From the NCBI RefSeq assembly GCF_006494715.1, contig NZ_CP041151.1:2604001-2668000 (forward strand): a DNA stretch of 64,000 nucleotides, given 5' to 3'. Position numbers and translations under genes: made by a program. This stretch comes from Shewanella sp. SNU WT4 (GTDB lineage Bacteria > Pseudomonadota > Gammaproteobacteria > Enterobacterales > Shewanellaceae). Below are positions 34,079-43,575 of the stretch, in pieces (the first letter of the stretch is position 1; each line of letters opens with the position of its first letter). The notes beneath the pieces were generated by a model, which was given only the letters and a program-made list of their open reading frames with translations, ran no database searches and was not told where the DNA came from.

Positions 34079-36704
34079 AAAGAAGCTGTTCTCTCCCATT
34101 TGGTTATTGCCATTAGTGGCCTTAGCGCTAGCCACTTGGCTTGGCGTACAAAGCATACGTCAATCTGGGATTGAAATTCAGGTGCATTTCCCGAACGCGA
34201 CTGGCATAGATGTCGGTAAAACTTTAGTTCGTTATGAAGGCCTAACTGTAGGAAAAGTAACTGATATCGCCATAGATAAAAACCTGCAAGGCGTTGAAGT
34301 AAAGATATTAATGGATTCACGCTCAGAAGCAATTTTAACTGAACATACCGATTTTTGGTTAGTGACTCCTAAAGCTTCTATTACCGGCATCGAAGGTTTA
34401 GACACCTTATTTTCGGGCAACTACATTGCCATCTTTCCAGGAAAAGGCAAAGCCAGCACTGAATTTACCGCGGTGGCCGAAGCGCCGCCGATATTACCAG
34501 GTAAAGAAGGCAAAATTATCCACTTAGTGGCCGATAAATTAGGATCCCTTGATGTGGGTTCTTCAGTGTTTTATCGCCAAATTCCTGTGGGCAGCGTGGT
34601 TAACTACCGCTTAGTCGACGCTGAGAAAATAGCATTTACCATTTTCGTCAAAGAAAAATATGCAGACCTCGTAAGAACCGACTCACGCTTTTGGAATGTC
34701 TCAGGTATTAGTGTTGATGCATCACTCACTGGACTTAAAGTGCAAAGTGAAAGCATTGCCGCGATATTAGCGGGGGGCATTAGCTTCAGCACTGGTGAAT
34801 TAGATAAAGTTTCAGACAAACAGACCTTTACGCTTTATCCTACTGAAGATAAGGCCCGTGGCGGTCAAGAGTTTACCTTAGATATAGCCCAAGCAGATCA
34901 AGTACATAACGGCACAATTATTCAATATTTAGGACTGGCCGTTGGTGATATCACAGGACGTGAGTTAGTTAAAGATGGCATTAAATTGCACGCCCGCATT
35001 TTTACTGATTATCAGCACTTATTAGGGCCAGACAGTCAATTTTATTTAGCGGGCGCCGAAGTATCACTCTCAGGGATTAAACATGCATCACGTCTGCTTA
35101 CTGGCGATAATATTATATTAATTCCAAGCAGTGGCAGCGTAGCTCAATCTGAACATCAAAAAAATCCGGCTAAGCACAACACGCAGCTACATTTTCCCTT
35201 ATTGGCCAATGCGCCAGAGCTTGCTCAAGATAAGCAGTTTGAATTAGCTGCTACCAGTCCGTCCAATCTTGATATTAACATTGGCGCGCCGCTGCAATAT
35301 AAAAACTTCACTATCGGTGCTGTCACGGGCGTAGAGCTCAGTCGCGACTTTAGTCAAGTAAATTACCGCGTACAAGTGCAAGCGCAATATCAAGCATTGT
35401 TTACTCAAGCGAGTTACTTAGTGCCGCGGCCATTAGTGGCTGTGACTGCCTCACTTAGTGGTATTCAAGTTGACACCGGCGATATAAGTAATGCGCTAAC
35501 TGGCGCGTTAGAATTGGTATCTGTAAAGGCTAAGCCTTTAGCCTCTGGCGCTCATATCAAGCTATATCCGAGTGTTGCCGCGGCCGAAAAAGCTAAGCTA
35601 AGCGCGCAGCAAACAAGCGTAAAATTAATCGCCACTAATGCCGCAGGCCTAAGCACTGGTAGTAAAGTCTTCTATAAAAAAATGACCATAGGTGAGGTTA
35701 CCGCGGTGACGTGGCAAGCGGATGATTCATTTACTATTAACCTTGGCATAGATAAGCAGTTTAGTGATCTTATCGATGAACGCAGTGTATTTTGGCAAAA
35801 TAGCGCCATTGCGGTGGCGGCTAATTTACAAGGCATAAATGTTGATGTAGCGCCATTAGGCGGGCTAGTCGAAGGCAGCCTTTCCTTAGGCCGTCTCAAG
35901 CATCCTAGACTCAATAAAGCATTAGCTCTTTATCAAAATCAAGATTTAGCGTTAGCGCAAGCAGAGTTAATCGCTATCACCTTCCCTGCCGATGGGCGCT
36001 TAAAAGCTGGTGCGGAGGTGCGCTATCAAGGTTATCGGATTGGCGCAGTCGAGCAAGTGAATTTAAGCCAAGACTTACAAACCATTGAGGCAAGTGTTTA
36101 TCTTGATGGTAAATATGCAAAACAATTTAAAAGCCACAATAGCCAATATGTCATAGTAGATGCGCAAATTTCACTGCGTGGCATTAAAGCGCCAGAAACC
36201 TTAATTACTGGCGCTTATATCAGCGTGACCCCAGGTAACGATGCTAAGCTCAGCCAGCATTTTAAAGGTGAAATACAAGGCCAAATTTATGCCAATACCC
36301 CAGAAGATTCACTTAGGCTGACCTTAGTGCGTAATCATCTCGGTTCCATTAACCAAGGCACAGGTATTTTTTATCGCGGTGTTGCTGTCGGCAAAGTGGC
36401 AGGATTTGAACTGGCCAATAATGGTCAAAGCGTCAATATCTTTATTGAAATCAATGAAGCCTATCGCTCCATGGTTAATCGCAGCAGTCGCTTTTATGAC
36501 ATATCAGGTTTTAACATGGATGTTGGCCTGTTTTCAGGGGCACAAATTGCCACATCATCCCTTGAATCGCTCATTGCTGGCGGCATAGCATTGGCGACTG
36601 AACAATCGACCCAATCCCAAAATCAACTGCAATCCGGTGATAGTTTACCTTTGTACGATAAAGCCGAGCCACAATGGTCAAGCTGGCAACCTAGCCAACA
36701 CTAA
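34047..36704 (+). CDS. letB: LetB (YebT), seven-MCE-domain lipid transport tunnel
   Basis: An 885-residue periplasmic protein with one N-terminal membrane helix (LLPLVALALATWLG) and seven MCE domains. In LetB these stack into a hexameric tunnel spanning the periplasm for phospholipid movement. I count seven repeats by their start motifs: GKTLVRYEGLTVG, GSSVFYRQIPVG, GTIIQYLGLAVG, GAPLQYKNFTIG, GSKVFYKKMTIG, GAEVRYQGYRIG and GTGIFYRGVAVG. This is the same number as Escherichia coli LetB (877 residues). It overlaps the upstream letA half and ends in a terminator. Confidence 0.94.
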   Translation: MKQVQPPKIVKKKLFSPIWLLPLVALALATWLGVQSIRQSGIEIQVHFPNATGIDVGKTLVRYEGLTVGKVTDIAIDKNLQGVEVKILMDSRSEAILTEHTDFWLVTPKASITGIEGLDTLFSGNYIAIFPGKGKASTEFTAVAEAPPILPGKEGKIIHLVADKLGSLDVGSSVFYRQIPVGSVVNYRLVDAEKIAFTIFVKEKYADLVRTDSRFWNVSGISVDASLTGLKVQSESIAAILAGGISFSTGELDKVSDKQTFTLYPTEDKARGGQEFTLDIAQADQVHNGTIIQYLGLAVGDITGRELVKDGIKLHARIFTDYQHLLGPDSQFYLAGAEVSLSGIKHASRLLTGDNIILIPSSGSVAQSEHQKNPAKHNTQLHFPLLANAPELAQDKQFELAATSPSNLDINIGAPLQYKNFTIGAVTGVELSRDFSQVNYRVQVQAQYQALFTQASYLVPRPLVAVTASLSGIQVDTGDISNALTGALELVSVKAKPLASGAHIKLYPSVAAAEKAKLSAQQTSVKLIATNAAGLSTGSKVFYKKMTIGEVTAVTWQADDSFTINLGIDKQFSDLIDERSVFWQNSAIAVAANLQGINVDVAPLGGLVEGSLSLGRLKHPRLNKALALYQNQDLALAQAELIAITFPADGRLKAGAEVRYQGYRIGAVEQVNLSQDLQTIEASVYLDGKYAKQFKSHNSQYVIVDAQISLRGIKAPETLITGAYISVTPGNDAKLSQHFKGEIQGQIYANTPEDSLRLTLVRNHLGSINQGTGIFYRGVAVGKVAGFELANNGQSVNIFIEINEAYRSMVNRSSRFYDISGFNMDVGLFSGAQIATSSLESLIAGGIALATEQSTQSQNQLQSGDSLPLYDKAEPQWSSWQPSQH

Positions 36705-36718
36705 GCCATTATCGAAAA

Positions 36719-36746
36719 TAAAAGCCTGCAATTTGCAGGCTTTTGT
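36719..36746 (+). terminator. Terminator after letB
   Basis: Perfect stem AAGCCTGCA / TGCAGGCTT around ATT, followed by TTG with a T-rich end, 15 bp after the letB stop. The A run before it allows action on the convergent minus-strand Calx-beta gene too. Confidence 0.88.
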
Positions 36747-36773
36747 GTCATTTATTACATTGTAATGCGGTTA

Positions 36774-39338
36774 TTAATAGCAACCGTTGGAGCAATCAAC
36801 CCAAGGATTACTTCCATACTGCACTCGATGAGCACCGCGTACATTCACTGTAGTGCCATTATAAGTCGCAGTCGCCCATGCCGCAGTACCATTATTAATC
36901 CAAGGGGCATGCTGTGAGTCCACCGCATAGATAGTATATTGACCGTTATAGGTATGTGTGGCGTGTAGCGAGCCCCCGATGTAAAACCTAATCACGGTTC
37001 CATAAGGCATACCTGCGAAATGTCCCTTAATACCGCGGATATATTGTCCATTACAGCATCCGTGACTGCCTTCCCAATTGACTTGTGAGGTAGCAGCAGC
37101 TTGACGTAATTGATCGATAGGGGTGATTTCATTGTCTAAGATATTAGCGTTATTGCTGGTTTCACCTTTAGTATTAACGCCAGCATTGACTTTCATAGTG
37201 AAACTTTCAGTTCCTTCATACTGATTGTCATCAATGGTCGGGATAGTCACAGCCACTGACGTTTCACCTGCCATTATTTTATATTCAGTATTAGCGAAGT
37301 TGTAGTCACTCGCTGTTGCACTACCCGCGACTACGCTGACGTTAACTGTGGCATCACTTGATAAAGCTTTCTCTAGATGAATAGTAAACTTAGCAGGTTC
37401 ACCCTCGGTAACGTTGTCGGCTATTGCCTCAACCGTAAAGCCAACTGCGGGTTCGGGATCATTATCTGTGATATAGACAGCTGCGCTTTGTGAACCAGAG
37501 GTATTAGTTTTGCCCGCCACATTAAGGGTAAAGCTTTCTTGAGGTTCAAATTCATTATCATCCAGAGTTGGGATCTCAATGAATGCCGATACTTCACCTT
37601 TAGGAATGATCAGATCATAGGTAGCAAGCGTATAGTCCTCTGTATTGGCGCTTCCGGGAACCGCAGATACAGTGACGGTCGCATCACTGTTTAACTCTTT
37701 ATCAAGCACAAGCTCAAATTTTGCTGTTTCACCTTCATTTACGTTATCGCTAATAGCATTTAAGGTGAAACCGGTTTCTTCAGGATCAACAATACATTGA
37801 CTGGATGGGTCAGTGATGGTCACTTCATCTTTAAAATAATCAACACCGCGCCCCACTATCCAAGATGCAAAAGAAAAGTTTTCTTTGCAATCGACTACAT
37901 CATCATTAAGCGCTTGATAGCGAACCGTTAGCTCACTAACCCCTACCGGCAAATTAAGCACTTTAAAATCGAGTAAATCTAAATCATAGCGATAATCTGC
38001 ATCAGCCGCAGAATAAGACACTGTAACTAATTGATTGATGTCTTCAGCCTTTTTGGCCGTTTGATTAATAAACTGAATATGCATAGGCGTATGCCTATCT
38101 GTGGTTCTAATCAGTTCAATTTTACTTTCAGTATATTGGCCTTCAACCATAGTAGGAACAGCTGTGGTCATCAGTTTAATATACTGACCGTCTAAGCTCG
38201 GATCCTTACTTCTATCAATTAATGTTGTTACTGCACTATCAAGATCGCTTTGATCTAAATTCATCCATGCTTGTAACTCCATTTGCTCGTCCGGATCTCG
38301 GCCATCAACCAAGGTCAGAGCTCGGAAAGTGACTGCGCTGGTACCTATTGGTAATAACAAGGTCGCAGAGCGATTAGCATCAACAACCTCAGTCCAGGTG
38401 ATACCACCATCATAACTTACCGATAGTAAGCTACTAAAATCAACTTTGGATTTAGTGCCATTGGCAGCAAAAGCAATATTCAATCCTTGCTCCGCCGTCG
38501 TTTGACCCGTTAAGCTAACTGTGTAATCAACAACATCGCCCTCATCCACTTGTGACTTATTAGCCGTAATCGAGGAGACGCTGATGACGGGAGCAACCTC
38601 ACAGACACTAGTATCAAGAGCAAGATCGTTTAAACGCGCATTAACTGTTGATAATTCGCGTTTTGATTTACTGGCAAGGTCATACTCAAATATCTTGGAC
38701 TTATCCTGTAAGGTTCTTGATAAAATCAATTTGCCAGCGCCGCCAAACTCTGCACCATTCACATGATGTATCCCATGCTCGGCGAACGTGGTCACAGTTA
38801 AATCTGTTAAGTTAACGGTAAAAATGCGTTTTTTACTGACCAGATATAATTGATTATCCACAAAGGCAATATCGCCCATTTGCGTATCTACATTTAATGG
38901 GAAACCTGACAGTTTACCTAAATGTGTGGCTTCTGCCGTATCAGTATTAAAGGTATATAAATCTTTGCCTTTCGATCCATAAAGAGTTTGGCCATCTGGT
39001 GAAAAAGTTAATCTAAAAACATGCTGAGTATTACCGACAACATGATGACTACCGTCATCTAAGTCCACATACACTAAACTACTTACCCCATTAGGCTTAG
39101 CCAAGGTGACATAATAAAGACGGTGTTCATTAGAAGAATAAGCTAACGCTGCAGAATTACCTAAACTGACAACACTTGAATCCACAGCGGTGAAAGATTG
39201 ATTTAATTTAAATAATTTTGCAGCGCCACGATTGTTCACCCCGTACATATCACCAATACAGGTGAGAGGGTCCGCCGCATAGGCAACAGAACTCGCCATC
39301 ATTCCTGAGATTAAGGTTCCCAAAAACAGTTTGTTCAT
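36774..39338 (-). CDS. Secreted Calx-beta repeat protein with a cysteine-containing C-terminal domain
   Basis: An 854-residue exported protein. The signal peptide (MNKLFLGTLISGMMASSVAYA) is followed by a beta-propeller-like region (about 25-245, units such as LTFSPDGQTLYGS and GDIAFVDNQLYLVSKK). Then come two divergent beta-sandwich domains and two clear Calx-beta domains starting GFTLNAISDNVNEGETAKF and GFTVEAIADNVTEGEPAKF, which bind calcium and stiffen adhesins. The last 115 residues form an unknown domain with two Cys pairs (GCCNGQ and CSNGC), rich in Gly, Tyr and Thr. I chose ATG 39338. Probably a surface or adhesive protein; there is no anchor or sorting motif I recognise. Divergent from the GH16-like gene. 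Confidence 0.8.
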   Translation of the reverse strand: MNKLFLGTLISGMMASSVAYAADPLTCIGDMYGVNNRGAAKLFKLNQSFTAVDSSVVSLGNSAALAYSSNEHRLYYVTLAKPNGVSSLVYVDLDDGSHHVVGNTQHVFRLTFSPDGQTLYGSKGKDLYTFNTDTAEATHLGKLSGFPLNVDTQMGDIAFVDNQLYLVSKKRIFTVNLTDLTVTTFAEHGIHHVNGAEFGGAGKLILSRTLQDKSKIFEYDLASKSKRELSTVNARLNDLALDTSVCEVAPVISVSSITANKSQVDEGDVVDYTVSLTGQTTAEQGLNIAFAANGTKSKVDFSSLLSVSYDGGITWTEVVDANRSATLLLPIGTSAVTFRALTLVDGRDPDEQMELQAWMNLDQSDLDSAVTTLIDRSKDPSLDGQYIKLMTTAVPTMVEGQYTESKIELIRTTDRHTPMHIQFINQTAKKAEDINQLVTVSYSAADADYRYDLDLLDFKVLNLPVGVSELTVRYQALNDDVVDCKENFSFASWIVGRGVDYFKDEVTITDPSSQCIVDPEETGFTLNAISDNVNEGETAKFELVLDKELNSDATVTVSAVPGSANTEDYTLATYDLIIPKGEVSAFIEIPTLDDNEFEPQESFTLNVAGKTNTSGSQSAAVYITDNDPEPAVGFTVEAIADNVTEGEPAKFTIHLEKALSSDATVNVSVVAGSATASDYNFANTEYKIMAGETSVAVTIPTIDDNQYEGTESFTMKVNAGVNTKGETSNNANILDNEITPIDQLRQAAATSQVNWEGSHGCCNGQYIRGIKGHFAGMPYGTVIRFYIGGSLHATHTYNGQYTIYAVDSQHAPWINNGTAAWATATYNGTTVNVRGAHRVQYGSNPWVDCSNGCY

Positions 39339-39729
39339 AAAAAAGTATCCCAATATAAATAATGAATTAAATTAACCACAAGGTTCTGATAGTTAACAAA
39401 ATACTTGGCTATATACGGGATGAAAATACAGACGAGAGTCAACTCAACCCGAGATTTAACTAATCCTTCAGGCCAAGATGAATCCATTCAGCAGATATTC
39501 ATAACACTAAGCAGTACAGCTCTGATAATTTCAAATCAAGTTGCACCCACACAAACATGTTACGCAAATGTTGCGCCCGCGTCAACAAATTGACACTGAC
39601 TTTTTACGCGAACAAATCTTGGTATCGGCCTTTAGCGGAAAGATGCTACCGTTGATGAGTTACGCCTATAGTGAGACAGACTCTTAACGATTAGATTTTG
39701 AAAACATCAACCTTGGCTGGAGCAGTAAC
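39339..39729. promoter_or_regulatory. Divergent promoter region, Calx-beta / GH16-like genes
   Basis: About 390 bp between divergent start codons. It must hold promoters for both secreted proteins, so they may be co-regulated. A 62-codon open frame at 39405-39593 shows no protein-like features. I could not define an operator. Confidence 0.45.
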
Positions 39730-40563
39730 GTGCACTTATCTACACTAGCGGGATTAGTACTTATGGCTGGCTTTAACAGTGATGTTGGTGCAGACGCCAA
39801 CATCAATGAGAATATTAACCCTGCGAATAAGTCGTCAGGCATACAAGTATTTGAAGATTTTAATCAAGCAGGGCAACCCAAGCATCAAGGCATAGAATGG
39901 CACTATCGAGCGCAATTGGCAGAGGTTAATGAATGGTCTGATATCATTCCTGGTGATGGTTATGCCTACCTGCATATCAATGCCGCCGATAATTTGCCTG
40001 AACCTGATATTACTTGGCCATTTCAAATGCTGATCATTAACCACTTAAGTCCAGGGCAACGTATAACCATTCGCGCCAAAAATATGGTACTTGAAGGTGT
40101 TGCCAGCTTTATTTTTACTTATTCCGAACAAGGACAATTATTGGATGAAATTGATTTAGAGATCACAGGTTTTGATGAGGTCTATGGCAAGCAAAGACAA
40201 GATAAAAACCTGCAATCGTCATCTGCAATTGCTGCGGATGTTACCGATGTACGTATGAATGTATGGAATCGCGCCAAACTCACTTCTGACGTGGCGCAGC
40301 GCGCCATCAACCAGCCAATCATGAATAGTAAAGCCCAAGCCATTTCCCATCGCGATGGGAAGTTTCATGAATATCAACTGGATTGGTATCCAGAAAAAAT
40401 CGAATATTTCATTGATGGCGTACGCCAAGGTGGCTTTGAAGGACAAATACCATCGAGCCCAAGCGAACTTAACATTGGCCTGCGCCATATGGCGTGGACG
40501 GGAACCTTACCTCATAAGCCTCAGGTGCTAGTCATTGATTGGATCAAAATTATGCCGCTGTAA
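39730..40563 (+). CDS. GH16-like secreted glycan hydrolase
   Basis: A 277-residue protein resembling glycoside hydrolase family 16 (beta-glucanase, agarase, carrageenase-type). The catalytic signature E-x-D-x-E is present as EIDLE, giving Glu140 (nucleophile), Asp142 and Glu144 (acid/base). The later HEYQLDWYPEKIEYFIDG (about 215-232) is the standard GH16 strand pair that follows the active site. The substrate cannot be told. The only good start in frame is GTG 39730, with GGAG seven bases upstream, but the resulting signal sequence has no basic N-terminus, and a more typical one (MKTSTLAGAV) begins in another frame at 39698. A frameshift or start problem is possible. Confidence 0.75.
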   Translation: MHLSTLAGLVLMAGFNSDVGADANINENINPANKSSGIQVFEDFNQAGQPKHQGIEWHYRAQLAEVNEWSDIIPGDGYAYLHINAADNLPEPDITWPFQMLIINHLSPGQRITIRAKNMVLEGVASFIFTYSEQGQLLDEIDLEITGFDEVYGKQRQDKNLQSSSAIAADVTDVRMNVWNRAKLTSDVAQRAINQPIMNSKAQAISHRDGKFHEYQLDWYPEKIEYFIDGVRQGGFEGQIPSSPSELNIGLRHMAWTGTLPHKPQVLVIDWIKIMPL

Positions 40564-40612
40564 CTCAAACTAATGACTCGGTATAGCCGCCGAATTTACC
40601 CCATTAAACTCA

Positions 40613-41839
40613 CTAGCCATAAAACCAATAGCACACAATTATCGCCGCTGTAATGCCTGCAGCATCCGCTATTAAGCCACAGCTTAATGCGTGGCGGCCA
40701 TTACGGATCCCGACAGAACCAAAATATACCGCTAACACATAAAATGTGGTTTCGGTACTGCCTTGGATAATTGCCGCCAACCGACCAGCAAAAGAATCCA
40801 CCCCATATTGCTGCATAGTTTCGAGCATCATAGCGCGAGCACCAGAGCCGCTTAATGGTTTCATTATGGCCGTTGGCATAGCATCAATAAAACGCGTATC
40901 CATACCAAGCCCAGTCACAACCACAGTTAAGCCCTGTAGAAATAACTCTAATACGCCAGATGCGCGTAGTAATGCAATTGCCAATAACATGGCGAGTAAG
41001 TAAGGAATTAGCGCTACCGCTTGATTAAAACCTAATTTGGCACCTTCAATAAATTCATCATAAATCGCGACTTTGCGCCACGCGCCAACTAAAACAAACG
41101 CAAAAATAAGCCCAACTAACACGCCATTACCTAAAATAGACGACGCTGTGCCTAAAGCGTCGGCACTTAACGTGAGCAAATAAGCAACCGCTGCGCCCCC
41201 GCTGGCAAATAACAGTCCAGCGTACATTAATGCCATACCTGTCAATAATGGTAAGCGCTGAACAATTGCCACCGTTAAGACACCCACCAAGGTTGAACAA
41301 GTCGTGGCTAATAAAATGGGTAGAAATATATCTGCAGGATTGGCCGCGCCTTGTTGAGCGCGATATAAAAATACGCTTACTGGTACTAAGGTAATGGATG
41401 AAGTATTTAGTACTAAAAAAAGTATTTGTGCATTAGTGGCAATATGTTTGGTTGGATTAAGACTTTGTAAGTCTTCCATCGCCTTTAGGCCTAAAGGCGT
41501 CGCGGCATTGTCTAACCCTAAAAAGTTTGCCGTCAGATTCATGGTCACACTACCAAAGGCAGGATGACCTTTTGGCACGTCTGGCATTAATTTGCCTAAT
41601 AAGGGTTCAGTGATTTTAGCAATGGCAGCTGTCATGCCCCCTTTCTCGCCTATTCGCATCATGCCCATCCAAAATGACAAGATGCCCACTAATCCTAAGC
41701 AAATGGTGGCGGCGAGTTCAGCGCTCTTAAACATGGCTTCGGTGACATTGGCCAAGACCTGGTATTGACCTTGAAAAAGCTGCCACACAATGGCCATAGC
41801 CGAAACCGTAAAGAAAAATAACCATAATCGGTTTAACAC
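40613..41839 (-). CDS. Fused SpmA/SpmB nucleoside-recognition (Gate-domain) membrane protein
   Basis: A protein of about 409 residues combining the SpmA- and SpmB-like halves named for Bacillus spore maturation, present in many non-sporing bacteria with unknown substrate. Gate-domain features are the first repeat MNLTANFLGLDNAATPLGLKA with NTSSITLVPVSVF, and in the second half PLSGSGARAMM and IQGSTETTFYVLAVYFG. Multiple membrane helices. I chose GTG 41839 (GGGG eight bases upstream); the frame is open to 41881. Divergent from rsmF with only about 70 bp between. Confidence 0.8.
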   Translation of the reverse strand: MLNRLWLFFFTVSAMAIVWQLFQGQYQVLANVTEAMFKSAELAATICLGLVGILSFWMGMMRIGEKGGMTAAIAKITEPLLGKLMPDVPKGHPAFGSVTMNLTANFLGLDNAATPLGLKAMEDLQSLNPTKHIATNAQILFLVLNTSSITLVPVSVFLYRAQQGAANPADIFLPILLATTCSTLVGVLTVAIVQRLPLLTGMALMYAGLLFASGGAAVAYLLTLSADALGTASSILGNGVLVGLIFAFVLVGAWRKVAIYDEFIEGAKLGFNQAVALIPYLLAMLLAIALLRASGVLELFLQGLTVVVTGLGMDTRFIDAMPTAIMKPLSGSGARAMMLETMQQYGVDSFAGRLAAIIQGSTETTFYVLAVYFGSVGIRNGRHALSCGLIADAAGITAAIIVCYWFYG

Positions 41840-41907
41840 TATCAAATCCCCAGCAAAGCCAATAGAGCATGATATAATCACGCCAGCATTTTTTTATAAA
41901 TTTACTT

Positions 41908-43344
41908 ATGGTTCAATTAAATCAGAATTTTATCAATCACATTTCGGCTCATCTTCCACCCCATCTTACCTTAGATGAGCTTGTTGATTACTGTGGTCGG
42001 CCGCTTAGACGAGCAATTCGTGTCAATAGTCTAAAAATAGACTGTGATGATTTTATCACGCATATGCAGGCAAAAGGCTGGCAATTTGAACCCATACCTT
42101 GGTCTGAAACCGGATTTTGGATCACAGGCCAAGACGATGATGCCTTAGGCAATTCAATTGAACATCAGGCGGGTTGGTTTTATATCCAAGAAGCCAGCTC
42201 AATGTTGCCGCCGACGGCGCTCAAACAAGCTATTGAAAATCACGCCAAAGTACTAGATATGGCAGCAGCCCCAGGCTCAAAGACGACCCAGTTGGCCGCG
42301 TTAATGGCCAATGAGGGTATCTTGGTAGCCAACGAGTATTCATCTAGCCGCGTGAAAGTATTAGCAGCCAATATTACCCGTATAGGCGTGTCGAATGCCT
42401 TACTTACTCACTTTGATGGCCGAGTATTTGGTGAATATCTATTTGAGCACTTTGATGCGGTATTGATTGATGCGCCTTGTGGCGGTGAAGGCACCATTCG
42501 CAAAGATCCCGACGCATTAAAAAACTGGGATTTAGCAGATGTGATGGCGATTGCTGAGACTCAATTGGCATTAATAGAATCGGCATTTTTGGCTCTAAAA
42601 CCCGGTGCCGAATTGGTTTATTCAACCTGTACTCTTAATCGCCATGAAAATCAGGATGTTTGTCACTTACTTAAGCAAAAATATCCCGATGCGGTTGAAT
42701 TTGTTTCGTTAATTGATTTATTTGATGGCGCGGATAGATCCTTAACAGAAGAAGGCTTTTTACACGTTTGGCCGCAAATTTACGACAGTGAAGGTTTTTT
42801 TGTCGCTAAAATCCGTAAAAAAATCAGCGTCAAGCGCGTATTACCTGAACCTAAACGTCAAAAGAACTTTCCATTTACACCTATTAATGCCAAAGCCTTT
42901 GAGCCACTTTGCCAATACTTTAGCCAACAATTAGGTATTAGCCTATCCAAGCAAGATAGCCTATGGATGCGCGATGACGAGTTTTGGTTGTTTCCAGAAG
43001 GCGCTGAAGACTTTATTGGTAAAATGCGTTTTCAGCGTATGGGTATTAAACTCGCCGATGCCATTAAATCTGGCTATAAGCCAAGATATGAAGCAGTGAT
43101 GACCTTAGCCAATGACTTAAGCCGAATTATTAATATTAACGCTGAGCAAGCACAGCAATATTTAATGGGTCGCGATGTTCATTTTGACGTAATTGATAAC
43201 AAGAGTCCGCAGGGTGAAGTCATTGTATGCTTTGAAAGTCGCCCCTTAGGCTTAGGCAAAATGATTAAAACCAAGCTTAAAAATCAATTGCCGCGAGAAT
43301 TAGTCAAAGATAAGGTGACTATTCTTGCTAACATAATTAGCTGA
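41908..43344 (+). CDS. rsmF: 16S rRNA m5C1407 methyltransferase RsmF
   Basis: A 478-residue SAM-dependent cytosine-5 methyltransferase of the NOL1/NOP2/Sun family, acting on C1407 in the 30S subunit. The SAM-binding segment is VLDMAAAPGSKTTQLAAL (about 116-133). Catalytic cysteines are in DAPCGGEGT and YSTCTLN. An N-terminal RNA-binding extension and a C-terminal PUA-like domain flank the core. Length fits Escherichia coli RsmF (479). It would normally follow letB; here three unrelated genes lie between. Terminator about 150 bp downstream. Confidence 0.95.
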   Translation: MVQLNQNFINHISAHLPPHLTLDELVDYCGRPLRRAIRVNSLKIDCDDFITHMQAKGWQFEPIPWSETGFWITGQDDDALGNSIEHQAGWFYIQEASSMLPPTALKQAIENHAKVLDMAAAPGSKTTQLAALMANEGILVANEYSSSRVKVLAANITRIGVSNALLTHFDGRVFGEYLFEHFDAVLIDAPCGGEGTIRKDPDALKNWDLADVMAIAETQLALIESAFLALKPGAELVYSTCTLNRHENQDVCHLLKQKYPDAVEFVSLIDLFDGADRSLTEEGFLHVWPQIYDSEGFFVAKIRKKISVKRVLPEPKRQKNFPFTPINAKAFEPLCQYFSQQLGISLSKQDSLWMRDDEFWLFPEGAEDFIGKMRFQRMGIKLADAIKSGYKPRYEAVMTLANDLSRIININAEQAQQYLMGRDVHFDVIDNKSPQGEVIVCFESRPLGLGKMIKTKLKNQLPRELVKDKVTILANIIS

Positions 43345-43493
43345 ATTGGCCGATAAATTGGAGAAATATTTTAGTAACGATATTTTCCACTTATATTTGT
43401 CACTATCAAAATTGATGACTACACTCAAGTTATTCTTGATGAAGACATTCGTTTAGTACCGATAGCGCAAGGCTCCGAATGAGCCGTTCCCCT

Positions 43494-43531
43494 AGGCCCG
43501 AAACAACCGGAATAGTTTTGGGCCTTTTTTT
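43494..43531 (+). terminator. Strong intrinsic terminator downstream of rsmF
   Basis: Stem AGGCCCGAAAC / GTTTTGGGCCT (11 bp, one G-T pair) with a 10-nt loop and a run of seven T residues. It lies 150 bp beyond the rsmF stop, further than needed for rsmF alone. Confidence 0.9.
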
Positions 43532-43575
43532 ATGTGCTTTTTGAGTAATCTGGAGTGTGCAAAGATATTTCGCTT

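Noticed and set aside
39405..39593. 62-codon open frame in the divergent promoter region
   Set aside because: No ribosome-binding site, no protein-like pattern, and it would occupy the promoters of two secreted-protein genes.
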